Assembly: GCA_000431975.1 (NCBI GenBank)
Contig: HF988473.1
Coordinates: 1-36,413, forward strand
Length of the DNA: 36,413 nucleotides
Source of the DNA: Prevotella sp. CAG:924
GTDB lineage: Bacteria > Bacteroidota > Bacteroidia > Bacteroidales > Bacteroidaceae
Direction of reading: 5' to 3'
The notes beneath the pieces were generated by a model that had not been told where the DNA came from, did no database searches, and saw only the letters and a program-made list of their open reading frames with translations. Position numbers and translations under genes: made by a program. Positions 24,480 to 32,319 of the stretch are shown here, piece by piece (position 1 is the first letter of the stretch; the number at the start of each line of letters is the position of its first letter).

Positions 24480-25220
24480 TTATTTCAGGAACCCTTGCCG
24501 GCGTAGTGCATGGAGCATGCCTTCGCTCATGGCGAGGTTATCCTTTTCGGTGTATCGCAAGTCGGTGAACACTTGAGCAAGTGTCTGTTTGTGGTTGATC
24601 TCCACAAAGTGTTTGTTTTCAGGCAGTGCCTCTTTCTCTGCATAGATATCATCAATGGCTGTGGCGTCATAGTCGTGATAGGTCTCGCTATGGATGATGC
24701 CGCGGAGGGGCAGACGGTCGGAGAGGGCCGGATCCTCATCGGGCCAGCCCAGAGTGATCGTTGCTACAGGGAAGACAAGGCGGGGCAGCTGGAGAAGATC
24801 GATAATCTGTTCGGGCTGATACACCGTCGTGCCAAGGAAGCAGGTACCGAGTCCTTCCTCTTCTGCAAGGTTGCAGAAGGTCTGCGTATATAATAAGGTA
24901 TCGGTGGCAGCGTTGATGAATGAAAGGAAATTGTCGTATCCAGGTTGGGCCTGCCGCTGTTCTGCCCATACGGTCGTGCGACGGAAGTCTGCGCAGAAGG
25001 TGAGTACTACGGGAGCATTTGTCACCATGGGTTGGTTGAAATGCGCAGGTGCAAGTTTGCGTTTCATGTCTTCGCTACGTGTGACAATAACGCTGTAGAG
25101 TTGTAGATTACCCATTGTTGGCGTACGCTCTGCAAGGTTAAGCAGATGGTTGAGCAAAGCGTCACTAACGTCTTGATTTTTATACTTTCTGATAGTTTTG
25201 CGTGTACTGATGTTGTTCAT
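24480..25220 (-). CDS. Nitroreductase-family flavoprotein
   Basis: The 246-residue product matches NfsA-type NAD(P)H flavin oxidoreductases. The FMN-binding N-terminus reads STRKTIRKYKNQDV, and PTMGNLQLYSVIV and LAEEEGLGTCFLGTTVY are family landmarks. DLLQLPRLVFPVATITLGWPDED is the usual strand before the C-terminal helix. It is cytoplasmic, and its physiological substrate is not predictable. It has its own promoter and stands alone between two plus-strand genes. The start matches the family N-terminus. Confidence 0.88.
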   Translation of the reverse strand: MNNISTRKTIRKYKNQDVSDALLNHLLNLAERTPTMGNLQLYSVIVTRSEDMKRKLAPAHFNQPMVTNAPVVLTFCADFRRTTVWAEQRQAQPGYDNFLSFINAATDTLLYTQTFCNLAEEEGLGTCFLGTTVYQPEQIIDLLQLPRLVFPVATITLGWPDEDPALSDRLPLRGIIHSETYHDYDATAIDDIYAEKEALPENKHFVEINHKQTLAQVFTDLRYTEKDNLAMSEGMLHALRRQGFLK

Positions 25221-25242
25221 TTTGGAAAACTTTGTGTGTTTG

Positions 25243-25273
25243 CAAAGATAGAAAAATATGCTTAGAAAGAAAA
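25243..25273 (-). promoter_or_regulatory. Promoter of the nitroreductase gene
   Basis: On the minus strand TTTT (25273-25270) and the perfect -7 box TATCTTTG (25250-25243) are 19 bases apart. The start should be near 25238, leaving a leader of about 18 bases. Confidence 0.65.
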
Positions 25274-25300
25274 CTTTTTAAGAGTTTTTGTCCCCGAAAG

Positions 25301-25333
25301 TTTTCTGTTTTTATGATTTGTTTCGTAATTTTG
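25301..25333 (+). promoter_or_regulatory. Promoter of the class II RNR gene
   Basis: The -7 box TAATTTTG (25326-25333) is perfect. TTTT/TTTC at 25301-25305 fills the -33 role at 20-21 bases. The following TTTGCACTCGC is the same as in the two tRNA promoters. The leader is about 60 bases; there is no room for a cobalamin riboswitch. Confidence 0.7.
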
Positions 25334-25358
25334 CACTCGCGCAAAGGAGGAAGTGCAA
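25331..25358 (+). repeat. Inverted repeat at the RNR transcription start
   Basis: TTGCACT (25331-25337) and AGTGCAA (25352-25358) form a perfect 7-base inverted repeat with a 14-base centre. It spans the end of the -7 box and the predicted start site, so it could be an operator. It does not match the NrdR box as I know it. Confidence 0.4.
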
Positions 25359-25400
25359 TTAGAAGAAACATAATTTTATAAATCATACATTTTAATTCTT

Positions 25401-27977
25401 ATGGGTGATTTAAAGACCTATTCTTTCGAGGAGGCTTTTGAGGCTTCCTTGAAATATTTTGCAGGAGATGAGCTGGCTGCGCGCGTATGGGTAAATAAGT
25501 ATGCGTTGAAAGACAGTTTCGGCAACATCTTCGAGAAGTCGCCGGCGGATATGCACTGGCGCATTGCCAATGAAATCGCACGCATTGAGCAGAAGTATAA
25601 GAATCCCTTGTCGGCGCAACAAGTGTTCGATCTTCTCGATCACTTCCGTTACATCATACCGGCAGGCAGCCCGATGACCGGCATCGGCAATCACTATCAG
25701 GTTGCGTCGTTGAGCAACTGTTTTGTAATCGGTCTGGAAGGCGATGCGGATTCTTATGGCGCTATCATGAAACTGGACGAGGAGCAGGTGCAGCTGATGA
25801 AGCGCCGTGGCGGTGTGGGGCATGACCTCAGCCAGCTGCGTCCGAAAGGCAGTCCTGTGAACAATTCTGCATTGACCTCTACCGGTGTCGTTCCTTTTAT
25901 GGAGCGTTACAGCAACTCTACCCGTGAAGTGGCCCAGGATGGCCGCCGTGGTGCGTTGATGTTGTCGATTTCCATTAAGCATCCCGATTCAGAAGCGTTT
26001 ATTGATGCGAAGATGACAGAGGGGAAGGTGACAGGAGCCAATGTTAGCGTGAAGATAGATGATGCATTTATGCAGGCTGTTGTTGAAGACAAGCCCTATC
26101 TCCAGCAGTTCCCTGTTGATGCCAAGGATCCGAAAGTGACAAAAGAGGTGTCACCGCGGAAGTTATGGGAGAAGATCGTACATAATGCATGGAAGAGCGC
26201 AGAGCCCGGTGTGCTGTTCTGGGATACCATCCTCCGTGAGAGTATTCCTGATTGTTATGCAGACAAGGGTTTCCGTACGGTGTCTACCAATCCTTGCGGT
26301 GAGATTCCTCTCTGCCCTTACGACAGTTGCCGTCTGTTGTCGGTCAATCTCTATAGCTATGTAGAGAATCCCTTCACACCGGAGGCTAAGTTTAACTTCG
26401 ATCTTTTCAAGAAGCATGTGCAGTTGGCACAGCGTATTATGGACGACATTGTCGATCTGGAGATGGAGAAGATCGATCTTATTCTCGAAAAGGTTCAGAG
26501 TGATCCTCAGGCAGATGATGTGAAGTTTACAGAGCGTCATTTGTGGGAGAAGATCAAATATAAGAGCGGACTGGGCCGCCGTACAGGTGTTGGCATTACG
26601 GCTGAAGGCGATATGCTGGCAGCCATGGGCCTGCGCTATGGCACGCAAGAGGCTACCGATTTTGCCGTTGAGGTGCAGAAGACACTTTGTCTGAATGCTT
26701 ACCGTTCATCGGTGACCATGGCTCAGGAGCGCGGAGCATTTGAGATTTACGATGCGGAGAAGGAAAAGAACAATCCTTTCATACTTCGTATTAAGGATGC
26801 TGATCCTGCCCTTTATGAGGACATGGTGAAGTACGGACGTCGTAACATTGCCTGTCTTACGATCGCTCCTACAGGAACGACTTCGCTGATGACACAGACG
26901 ACGAGTGGCATTGAGCCGGTGTTCATGCCTGTATATAAGCGTCGTCGTAAGGTGAACCCCAATGATACCGATGTACATGTCGATTACGTTGATGAGGTAG
27001 GTGACTCTTTTGAGGAGTATATCGTCTATCACAAAAAATTCATCGAGTGGATGAAGATCAACCATATCGATACAGATAAGAAATATACGCAGGAAGAAAT
27101 CGATCAGCTTGTGGCGAAGTCGCCTTACTATAAGGCAACGGCCAACGATGTGGACTGGCTGATGAAGGTGCGTATGCAGGGAGCCATCCAGAAGTGGGTG
27201 GACCATAGCATCTCCGTGACGGTCAATCTGCCGAACAGTGTCGACGAGGCGCTTGTGAACAAGCTTTATGTAGAGGCCTGGCGTTCAGGCTGCAAGGGTT
27301 GTACGATCTATCGTGACGGCAGCCGTTCGGGCGTGATGATCTCTGTGTCGAAGAAAGACAAGAAGAAGGACAATAAGGCCGATCTGAAGGCGCAGGTGGA
27401 GCGTGAGCGTTTGCTCAATCGCCCGAAGGTGACGGAGGTGCGTCCGAAGGAGCTGGAGTGCGATGTCGTCCGTTTCCAGAACAATAAGGAGAAATGGGTG
27501 GCCTTTGTAGGATTGCTCGACGGTTATCCTTATGAGATCTTCACCGGTCTGCAGGATGACGAGGAAGGTATCGTTCTGCCGAAGACGGTTACAAAGGGTA
27601 AGATCATCAAGCAGACCAATGAGGATGGAACACACCGTTATGACTTCCAGTTTGAGAACAAACGCGGTTATAAGACCACGGTGGAAGGTCTGTCGGAGAA
27701 GTTCAATCCTGAATATTGGAACTACGCGAAACTGATCTCCGGCGTGCTCCGCTATCGAATGCCTATCGATCATGTGATCAAACTCGTCGGCTCGCTTCAG
27801 CTGAAGGATGAGAGCATCAACACCTGGAAGAATGGTGTGGAGCGTGCGTTGAAGAAATATATCACTGATGGAACAAAGGCTCAAGGACAGAAATGTCCTG
27901 CTTGTGGTCAGGAGACGCTCGTTTATCAGGAGGGCTGCCTCATTTGTACTAACTGTGGTGCCAGCCGTTGCGGATGA
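25401..27977 (+). CDS. nrdJ: Adenosylcobalamin-dependent (class II) ribonucleotide reductase
   Basis: The enzyme makes deoxyribonucleotides using B12 as radical generator, without oxygen. The 858-residue product has the catalytic motif NPCGEI (297-302; Cys299 as thiyl radical site, with Asn297 and Glu301), and the redox pair Cys107 (SLSNCF) and Cys310 (DSCRLLSVNL). APTGTTSLMTQTTSGIEP is the phosphate-binding loop signature. The C-terminus is a Cys-rich tail (about 832-858, CPACG ... CTNCGASRCG) typical of the zinc-ribbon form of NrdJ. No nrdB-type small subunit is nearby, in line with class II. The gene has its own promoter and a terminator. Confidence 0.94.
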   Translation: MGDLKTYSFEEAFEASLKYFAGDELAARVWVNKYALKDSFGNIFEKSPADMHWRIANEIARIEQKYKNPLSAQQVFDLLDHFRYIIPAGSPMTGIGNHYQVASLSNCFVIGLEGDADSYGAIMKLDEEQVQLMKRRGGVGHDLSQLRPKGSPVNNSALTSTGVVPFMERYSNSTREVAQDGRRGALMLSISIKHPDSEAFIDAKMTEGKVTGANVSVKIDDAFMQAVVEDKPYLQQFPVDAKDPKVTKEVSPRKLWEKIVHNAWKSAEPGVLFWDTILRESIPDCYADKGFRTVSTNPCGEIPLCPYDSCRLLSVNLYSYVENPFTPEAKFNFDLFKKHVQLAQRIMDDIVDLEMEKIDLILEKVQSDPQADDVKFTERHLWEKIKYKSGLGRRTGVGITAEGDMLAAMGLRYGTQEATDFAVEVQKTLCLNAYRSSVTMAQERGAFEIYDAEKEKNNPFILRIKDADPALYEDMVKYGRRNIACLTIAPTGTTSLMTQTTSGIEPVFMPVYKRRRKVNPNDTDVHVDYVDEVGDSFEEYIVYHKKFIEWMKINHIDTDKKYTQEEIDQLVAKSPYYKATANDVDWLMKVRMQGAIQKWVDHSISVTVNLPNSVDEALVNKLYVEAWRSGCKGCTIYRDGSRSGVMISVSKKDKKKDNKADLKAQVERERLLNRPKVTEVRPKELECDVVRFQNNKEKWVAFVGLLDGYPYEIFTGLQDDEEGIVLPKTVTKGKIIKQTNEDGTHRYDFQFENKRGYKTTVEGLSEKFNPEYWNYAKLISGVLRYRMPIDHVIKLVGSLQLKDESINTWKNGVERALKKYITDGTKAQGQKCPACGQETLVYQEGCLICTNCGASRCG

Positions 27978-28005
27978 TCATCCACAAAAAATCTAACATA
28001 AAAAG

Positions 28006-28046
28006 AAGGAGGACATCATCATGTGAGTCCTCCTTTAATTTTTTCC
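28006..28046 (+). terminator. Terminator between nrdJ and folB
   Basis: A 9-bp stem AAGGAGGAC/GTCCTCCTT is followed by a T-rich tract (TTTAATTTTTT). It ends 5 bases before the folB ATG, so folB either depends on readthrough or has an unseen promoter. Confidence 0.8.
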
Positions 28047-28050
28047 CGTT

Positions 28051-28422
28051 ATGAAGATTACCAATAGCTTTATTCTTCTTAGAAGTCTCCGGTTTCATGC
28101 CTATCATGGTGTGCTGGAACAGGAGCGTACGGTAGGCAATGACTATGAGGTGTCTCTGCGCATTCATGTCAATGTGACGGATGCTGTCGAGAATGACACT
28201 GTTGACCGGACTGTAAATTATGCACAAGTGTATCAGATTGTTGCTGAAATCATGCGCGAGCCTCGTCATCTTGTTGAGGCAGTAGCTGGAGAAATCGCCC
28301 GTCGGGTGCTGTATGAATGGCCCGATGTAGACGATGTAGATGTAACGGTGGTGAAGCTGAATCCTCCTATGGGAGCTGACTGTGAGGGGGCTGGTGTAGA
28401 GATACACGTAGCGCGCGACTAG
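28051..28422 (+). CDS. folB: Dihydroneopterin aldolase
   Basis: FolB converts dihydroneopterin to 6-hydroxymethyl-dihydropterin in folate synthesis. The 123-residue cytoplasmic product has the typical N-terminus LRFHAYHGVLEQERTVGNDY with the substrate-binding Glu. NYAQVYQIVAEIM and HLVEAVAGEIARRVL are the helical landmarks, and VVKLNPPMGADCEGAGVEI is the C-terminal strand with the catalytic Lys. Length is normal. The terminator just upstream ends 5 bases before the start, so its expression route is unclear. No other folate gene is in the window. Confidence 0.92.
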   Translation: MKITNSFILLRSLRFHAYHGVLEQERTVGNDYEVSLRIHVNVTDAVENDTVDRTVNYAQVYQIVAEIMREPRHLVEAVAGEIARRVLYEWPDVDDVDVTVVKLNPPMGADCEGAGVEIHVARD

Positions 28423-28448
28423 TATATTCGAGTATGGGGTTATTCCTA

Positions 28449-28654
28449 CTCTGTCATCAGAACGCAAGGCATTATATAGGCTTGTCTGATGTCTGTCGTC
28501 CTTTTGTCGGTAGCCAGACCGTTATTTTGTCTCGACGTAGTTGTAACACCCTCGACAAAGATGAAAACCAGACGGCCTGACAACAGTATGAGATCTTTCG
28601 GATTTCTACTGGTCAATCTGCTCTTATAGAATAAGGACTGATCTGTATGATATG
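28449..28654. other. Intergenic element B, possibly related to element A
   Basis: This stretch, lying between folB (plus) and the rubredoxin gene (minus), has no plausible gene. Short blocks recur from 7399-7542 in the same order: ATATAGG (28474), TTGTCGGT (28504), AGACCGTT (28516), AGACG (28570), GCCTGAC (28575), TGAG (28589) and TACTG (28607). Spacing differs. Like element A it runs into a CCCCGGAT hairpin. The resemblance is by eye only. No clear folB terminator is seen. Confidence 0.3.
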
Positions 28655-28705
28655 AAAAATCCCCGGATAAGCATTGCTGTGGTACAGCTTGCTTGTCCGG
28701 GGATT
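28655..28705 (-). terminator. Terminator of the rubredoxin gene
   Basis: A 15-bp stem (AATCCCCGGATAAGC, 28658-28672, with 28691-28705; one G-U pair) is followed on the minus strand by TTTTTCAT. It lies 32 bases beyond the rubredoxin stop. Confidence 0.85.
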
Positions 28706-28737
28706 ATTTGTCTGAGCTCGTTTAGAGCTGTTCGTGA

Positions 28738-28902
28738 TTACTCCTCGACGGGCTTGAAGTCATCTTTGCCTACTCCACAGAGGGGGCAAGTCCAATCTTC
28801 GGGAATATCCTCAAATGCGGTTCCGGGCTCAATGCCGTTATCGGGATCACCTACCTCAGGGTCGTAGATGTAACCACAAACTTCACATACGTACTTTTTC
28901 AT
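28738..28902 (-). CDS. Rubredoxin
   Basis: The 54-residue product is a classic rubredoxin: MKKYVCEVCGYIYDPEVGDP at the N-terminus with Cys6 and Cys9, and DWTCPLCGVGKDDF with Cys39 and Cys42, the four ligands of a single iron. It is a small cytoplasmic electron carrier, often linked in anaerobes to peroxide or superoxide reduction. Partner proteins are not adjacent. It lies 74 bases after the GH2 gene on the same strand. No clear promoter is visible between them, and a strong terminator follows. Confidence 0.95.
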   Translation of the reverse strand: MKKYVCEVCGYIYDPEVGDPDNGIEPGTAFEDIPEDWTCPLCGVGKDDFKPVEE

Positions 28903-28976
28903 AATGTTATAATTTTAGATGGTTAAAAATATAATTGTTGTCTAAAGAGAAATTTATCTTGATGGGTGAGCCTTTA

Positions 28977-31520
28977 TTACTGGCGTGTCTTGATGGTCAG
29001 GACCTTGGAGAGTCCATTGTCCGTATCGGTGACCTTCACATAGATCTTTCCGGCCTGCTTTCCAGCCTGTACCGTGACAACGAGCTTGCCGCTGAAGAGA
29101 TGCATCTGTGGTTTGGTAAAGACCTCAAGTGATGTGGCGTCACCATTGCAGATACCGCGGAAGGTGCCGGAGCCGCTGACCTCTACCTTTATATTATCGG
29201 TGGCAGTAGGGAGCAGGGTGCCTTTTGCATCGGCAAGGCTCACAGTGATGTAGCTTAGATCCTGGCCGTCAGCACGGAGTACGGTCTTGTCGGCATCCAG
29301 GCGTATGCTCTTGGCCTTGCCGGCTGTGCGCTGGCTGGCTTCCATCGCTTTTTTGCCGTTGGCATCGTATGCAACGACTCGGATCACGCCCGGTTCATAT
29401 TTCACGTCCGGCCACATCAGACGGTAGCGTTTGGCGCGCCCCTCAGCCTCGGCGGGCATGGCGGGATGGGCAGTGGTCGTAGGGTTGATGGCTTCAGCGT
29501 TTGTCTTCCTTATGCGGCCTTGCGACTTGCCGTTGACGAAGAGCTCTGCTTCAGGATAGTCGGTATAGACAAAGACGGGAGTGGTCTGTCCTTCACGTCC
29601 CGGCCATGTCCAATGGGGCAGGATATGCAGGGTGTGCTCTTTCGTGTTCCATACCGAGCGGTAGAGGTAGTAACGGTCTTTAGGCAGACCTGCAAGATCG
29701 CAAATGCCGAAGTAGCTGCTGCGGCTCGGCCAGTAGCCATTGTAAGGCGTTGGTTCACCGAGATAGTCGAATCCTGTCCAGACAAACTGGCCGATGGTGT
29801 ATTTCTCATCTTCCATCGCCATAAAGTCTTCCTCGGGCAGGTTGCTCCACGAACACCAATGCGTGTCGTAGCTGGTGCATTGCCCGTCGTTATGATTTGT
29901 GTCGGAGCTATGGTGGTCTACGCCGTTGCGTGTGTCGGGCATGTCGACCTGATCGGAAGTGGAAACAGGTCCCCAGGTCATTGGGAAGTGGTAGATGCCG
30001 CGGCTGCTGACGGTAGATGCCGTCTCGCTGCCGAGCAGGAAGCGCTGGGGCAGCTGTGACACGTTGCGGGCGTATTTATAGACACGGTAGTTGAAGCCGG
30101 GAATGTCCATCACCTGAGCGAAGCCGGACCTCAGTGCGTCTTCTGCTCTGTCGATGCCTTGTGTGACAGGACGTGTGGGATCGAGTTGGTGGCAGAGATC
30201 CTGGAGATGCATGGAGATGCGCTTTCCTTCCTCGCTCCACTGCTCGGGTATCTCATTGCCGATCGACCACATGACGATGGAAGGGTGGTTGCGGTTGGCA
30301 ACGATGAGATTATGAATGTCCTTGTCGGCCCATTGGTCGAAGAAGCGGGAATATCCGTTCTTGCATTTAGGATAGCGCCACATATCAAAACTCTCGGCCA
30401 TCACCATCATACCCATGGAGTCGCAGACTTCCATCTGCAGTTGGGACGGCATATTATGGGATGTGCGGATGGCGTCGGCGCCCATCTCTTTCATTATGCG
30501 GATCTGGCGTTCGATAGCGGCGCGGTTGACGGCAGCACCTAGTGGCCCCAGGTCATGGTGCAGACAGACACCCTTGAGCTTACGGCTGACGCCGTTGAGC
30601 CTGAATCCGTGGATGGAGTCTACGCTCACAGTACGGATGCCGGTCTTCACCGTTGACTCATCGACAAGTGTCTCGGATGGTTGTTGGCCGTCGAGACCAC
30701 GACGGTAGAGCTGGACTTTCACTCGATAGAGCGAGGGCGTTTCCGGTGACCAGAGCAGTGGCTTGCTGATCGTAAACTTGGCATGGATACGTCCGGGTTG
30801 TTGGGCAAATTCCTTGGAAAGGAGAGTAGAGTCTGCCGTACCATCGGGACCGCAAATGATTGCTCGCCAGTAAAGCTGATCGGTAGGGCCACATACTTGC
30901 CCGTCGATGGTCACAACGGCTTTGGCGGAGTCGGCAGCAATGGTCCGTATGGCCGTTTGCCAAGGATCGATGTAGCTTTCTGCTGTAGTGACCAATTGTA
31001 CAGGCCGGTAAATGCCGGCTCCGGGATACCATCGCGAACTCTCTTCCACATTCTGCAGGTGGACATCTATACGGTTTGCACCAGCTTTTAGATAAGGTGT
31101 CACGTCAAGACGGAAGGCATTATAGCCGTATGCCCAGTAACCTGCAGGATGTCCGTTGACGGTGACGCGGGGCTCCGACATCGCTCCGTCGAAGCAAAGC
31201 ATGGCATGCTGAGGAACAGTGCTTAAATGGACAGTGGTGGTGTACCAGCCTTCTCCGATCCATGGCAGGGCGCCCGAACGTCCGGAATGTTCCGAGGCTT
31301 CTGTCTCACCATCCTGTACTACGGCCACATGTTGCAGGTCCCACTTCTTGTCGAAGGGGCCACTGATAGCCCAGTCGTGTGGCACGCGCACGGCCTGCCA
31401 GTTAATACTGTCGCGTGAAAATTGCCAATGCGACAGGTTTAAAGTCGCCTTGGGAACAGCCTGACAGAAAGCCAGACTGCTGGACGCGAGAAGGGATATG
31501 ATAGTGGTGGGAATTCGCAT
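28977..31520 (-). CDS. Secreted glycoside hydrolase family 2 (beta-galactosidase-like)
   Basis: The 847-residue product has a Sec signal (about 1-21, ending SLAFCQA). Then come the GH2 sugar-binding domain (RVPHDWAISGPFD, EGWYTTTV), the Ig-like domain and the TIM barrel. The acid/base Glu423 is in SIGNEIPEQW and the nucleophile Glu498 in LLGSETASTVSSRG. A DUF4982-like segment and a final Ig-like domain (KTVLRADGQDLSYITVSLAD) follow. It is most likely periplasmic. The lipobox fit is poor (LAFC). Substrate could be a beta-galactoside or a beta-glucuronide. No SusC/SusD genes are adjacent, so it is not part of a visible polysaccharide utilisation locus. Confidence 0.9.
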   Translation of the reverse strand: MRIPTTIISLLASSSLAFCQAVPKATLNLSHWQFSRDSINWQAVRVPHDWAISGPFDKKWDLQHVAVVQDGETEASEHSGRSGALPWIGEGWYTTTVHLSTVPQHAMLCFDGAMSEPRVTVNGHPAGYWAYGYNAFRLDVTPYLKAGANRIDVHLQNVEESSRWYPGAGIYRPVQLVTTAESYIDPWQTAIRTIAADSAKAVVTIDGQVCGPTDQLYWRAIICGPDGTADSTLLSKEFAQQPGRIHAKFTISKPLLWSPETPSLYRVKVQLYRRGLDGQQPSETLVDESTVKTGIRTVSVDSIHGFRLNGVSRKLKGVCLHHDLGPLGAAVNRAAIERQIRIMKEMGADAIRTSHNMPSQLQMEVCDSMGMMVMAESFDMWRYPKCKNGYSRFFDQWADKDIHNLIVANRNHPSIVMWSIGNEIPEQWSEEGKRISMHLQDLCHQLDPTRPVTQGIDRAEDALRSGFAQVMDIPGFNYRVYKYARNVSQLPQRFLLGSETASTVSSRGIYHFPMTWGPVSTSDQVDMPDTRNGVDHHSSDTNHNDGQCTSYDTHWCSWSNLPEEDFMAMEDEKYTIGQFVWTGFDYLGEPTPYNGYWPSRSSYFGICDLAGLPKDRYYLYRSVWNTKEHTLHILPHWTWPGREGQTTPVFVYTDYPEAELFVNGKSQGRIRKTNAEAINPTTTAHPAMPAEAEGRAKRYRLMWPDVKYEPGVIRVVAYDANGKKAMEASQRTAGKAKSIRLDADKTVLRADGQDLSYITVSLADAKGTLLPTATDNIKVEVSGSGTFRGICNGDATSLEVFTKPQMHLFSGKLVVTVQAGKQAGKIYVKVTDTDNGLSKVLTIKTRQ

Positions 31521-31550
31521 GTGTTTCTTATATTAAAAACTTCTTATATG

Positions 31551-31582
31551 CAAAAATAATATATGTGCAAAGATAATACAAA
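31551..31582 (-). promoter_or_regulatory. Promoter of the GH2 gene, with a second overlapping -7 box
   Basis: On the minus strand TTTG (31582-31579) and TATTTTTG (31558-31551) are 20 bases apart, a full match. The start near 31545 leaves a leader of about 25 bases. A second perfect -7 box, TATCTTTG (31575-31568), sits within the spacer and has only a weak -33 partner. Confidence 0.75.
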
Positions 31583-31721
31583 AAGCGGAAAGTTCAAGGA
31601 TTAAGACTGAAATTTTTTCAAAGAATGGATGGGACCAATATCTTCCTATGAATCAGAGGATGGGAACTTTAATGCGGATGTCTTTATTTTAGTCTTTACA
31701 AAAGAGGAGCGTCTATTCTTC

Positions 31722-32318
31722 TCAGATGGTACTGATGTCGACGTATCCATGTGTGACGGCATAGATGGTAAGGGCAGATACCGTCTTGATGCCCAGCTTT
31801 TGTACTATATTCTTACGGTGTGAGATGACGGTGGTGAGGGAGATATGCAGTTGGTCTGCAATTTCCTTGTTGATCTTGCCTTGGGCCAGGAGGGCGAGTA
31901 CCTCGATCTCACGATTGGATAGAATCTGCTTTTTGGCAGGATGCTCAAGAATCTCTACTGGTAGGTTTCTGCCATGGGCATGGCCATGCTGTTCTAAAAC
32001 AAGGATTTGCCGGATGAGCTCCTGCTCCGGTACATTGATGCACAGCGATCGAAAACCGGAGAGCTGATGGGCCGGATCATTTTGCATGGTCAGTACGATG
32101 GTCTTGTGTACGAACGGCGAGAAGTCATCGCGGTGGGCGATGACGATGCTCGATGCAACGAAGTAATGGTAATATTGTTCAGGTTCGTGAGCCTGCAGTT
32201 CGTCGAAAGAGAGAAATCCGTCAACAGTGGCAAATGGCATCACTTGTGCCAATAGCTGTTTCATGCCCAGCATGGCAAGGGTGTTAGGGTCAATAACGGC
32301 AATCTTCGGGTGCTTCAT
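31722..32318 (-). CDS. LuxR-type regulator with degenerate receiver domain
   Basis: The 198-residue product has a receiver-like N-terminus (1-about 120, KIAVIDPNTLAMLGMKQLL) and a LuxR/NarL HTH (about 130-198, LSNREIEVLALLAQG and KEIADQLHISLTTVISHRKNIVQKL). The usual phosphoacceptor Asp at the end of strand 3 is missing: that region reads YYHYFVASSIVIAHRDD. It is therefore probably not controlled by normal phosphorylation. It starts 1 base after the hemerythrin-LuxR gene, and the two HTH domains are closely similar down to a shared C-terminal LTIYA...VDIS, so hetero-oligomers are plausible. No histidine kinase is nearby. Confidence 0.8.
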   Translation of the reverse strand: MKHPKIAVIDPNTLAMLGMKQLLAQVMPFATVDGFLSFDELQAHEPEQYYHYFVASSIVIAHRDDFSPFVHKTIVLTMQNDPAHQLSGFRSLCINVPEQELIRQILVLEQHGHAHGRNLPVEILEHPAKKQILSNREIEVLALLAQGKINKEIADQLHISLTTVISHRKNIVQKLGIKTVSALTIYAVTHGYVDISTI

Positions 32319-32319
32319 T

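Noticed and set aside
25334..25400. Cobalamin riboswitch upstream of the B12-dependent RNR
   Set aside because: The leader is only about 65 bases and lacks the B12-box; a cobalamin riboswitch needs roughly 200 bases.
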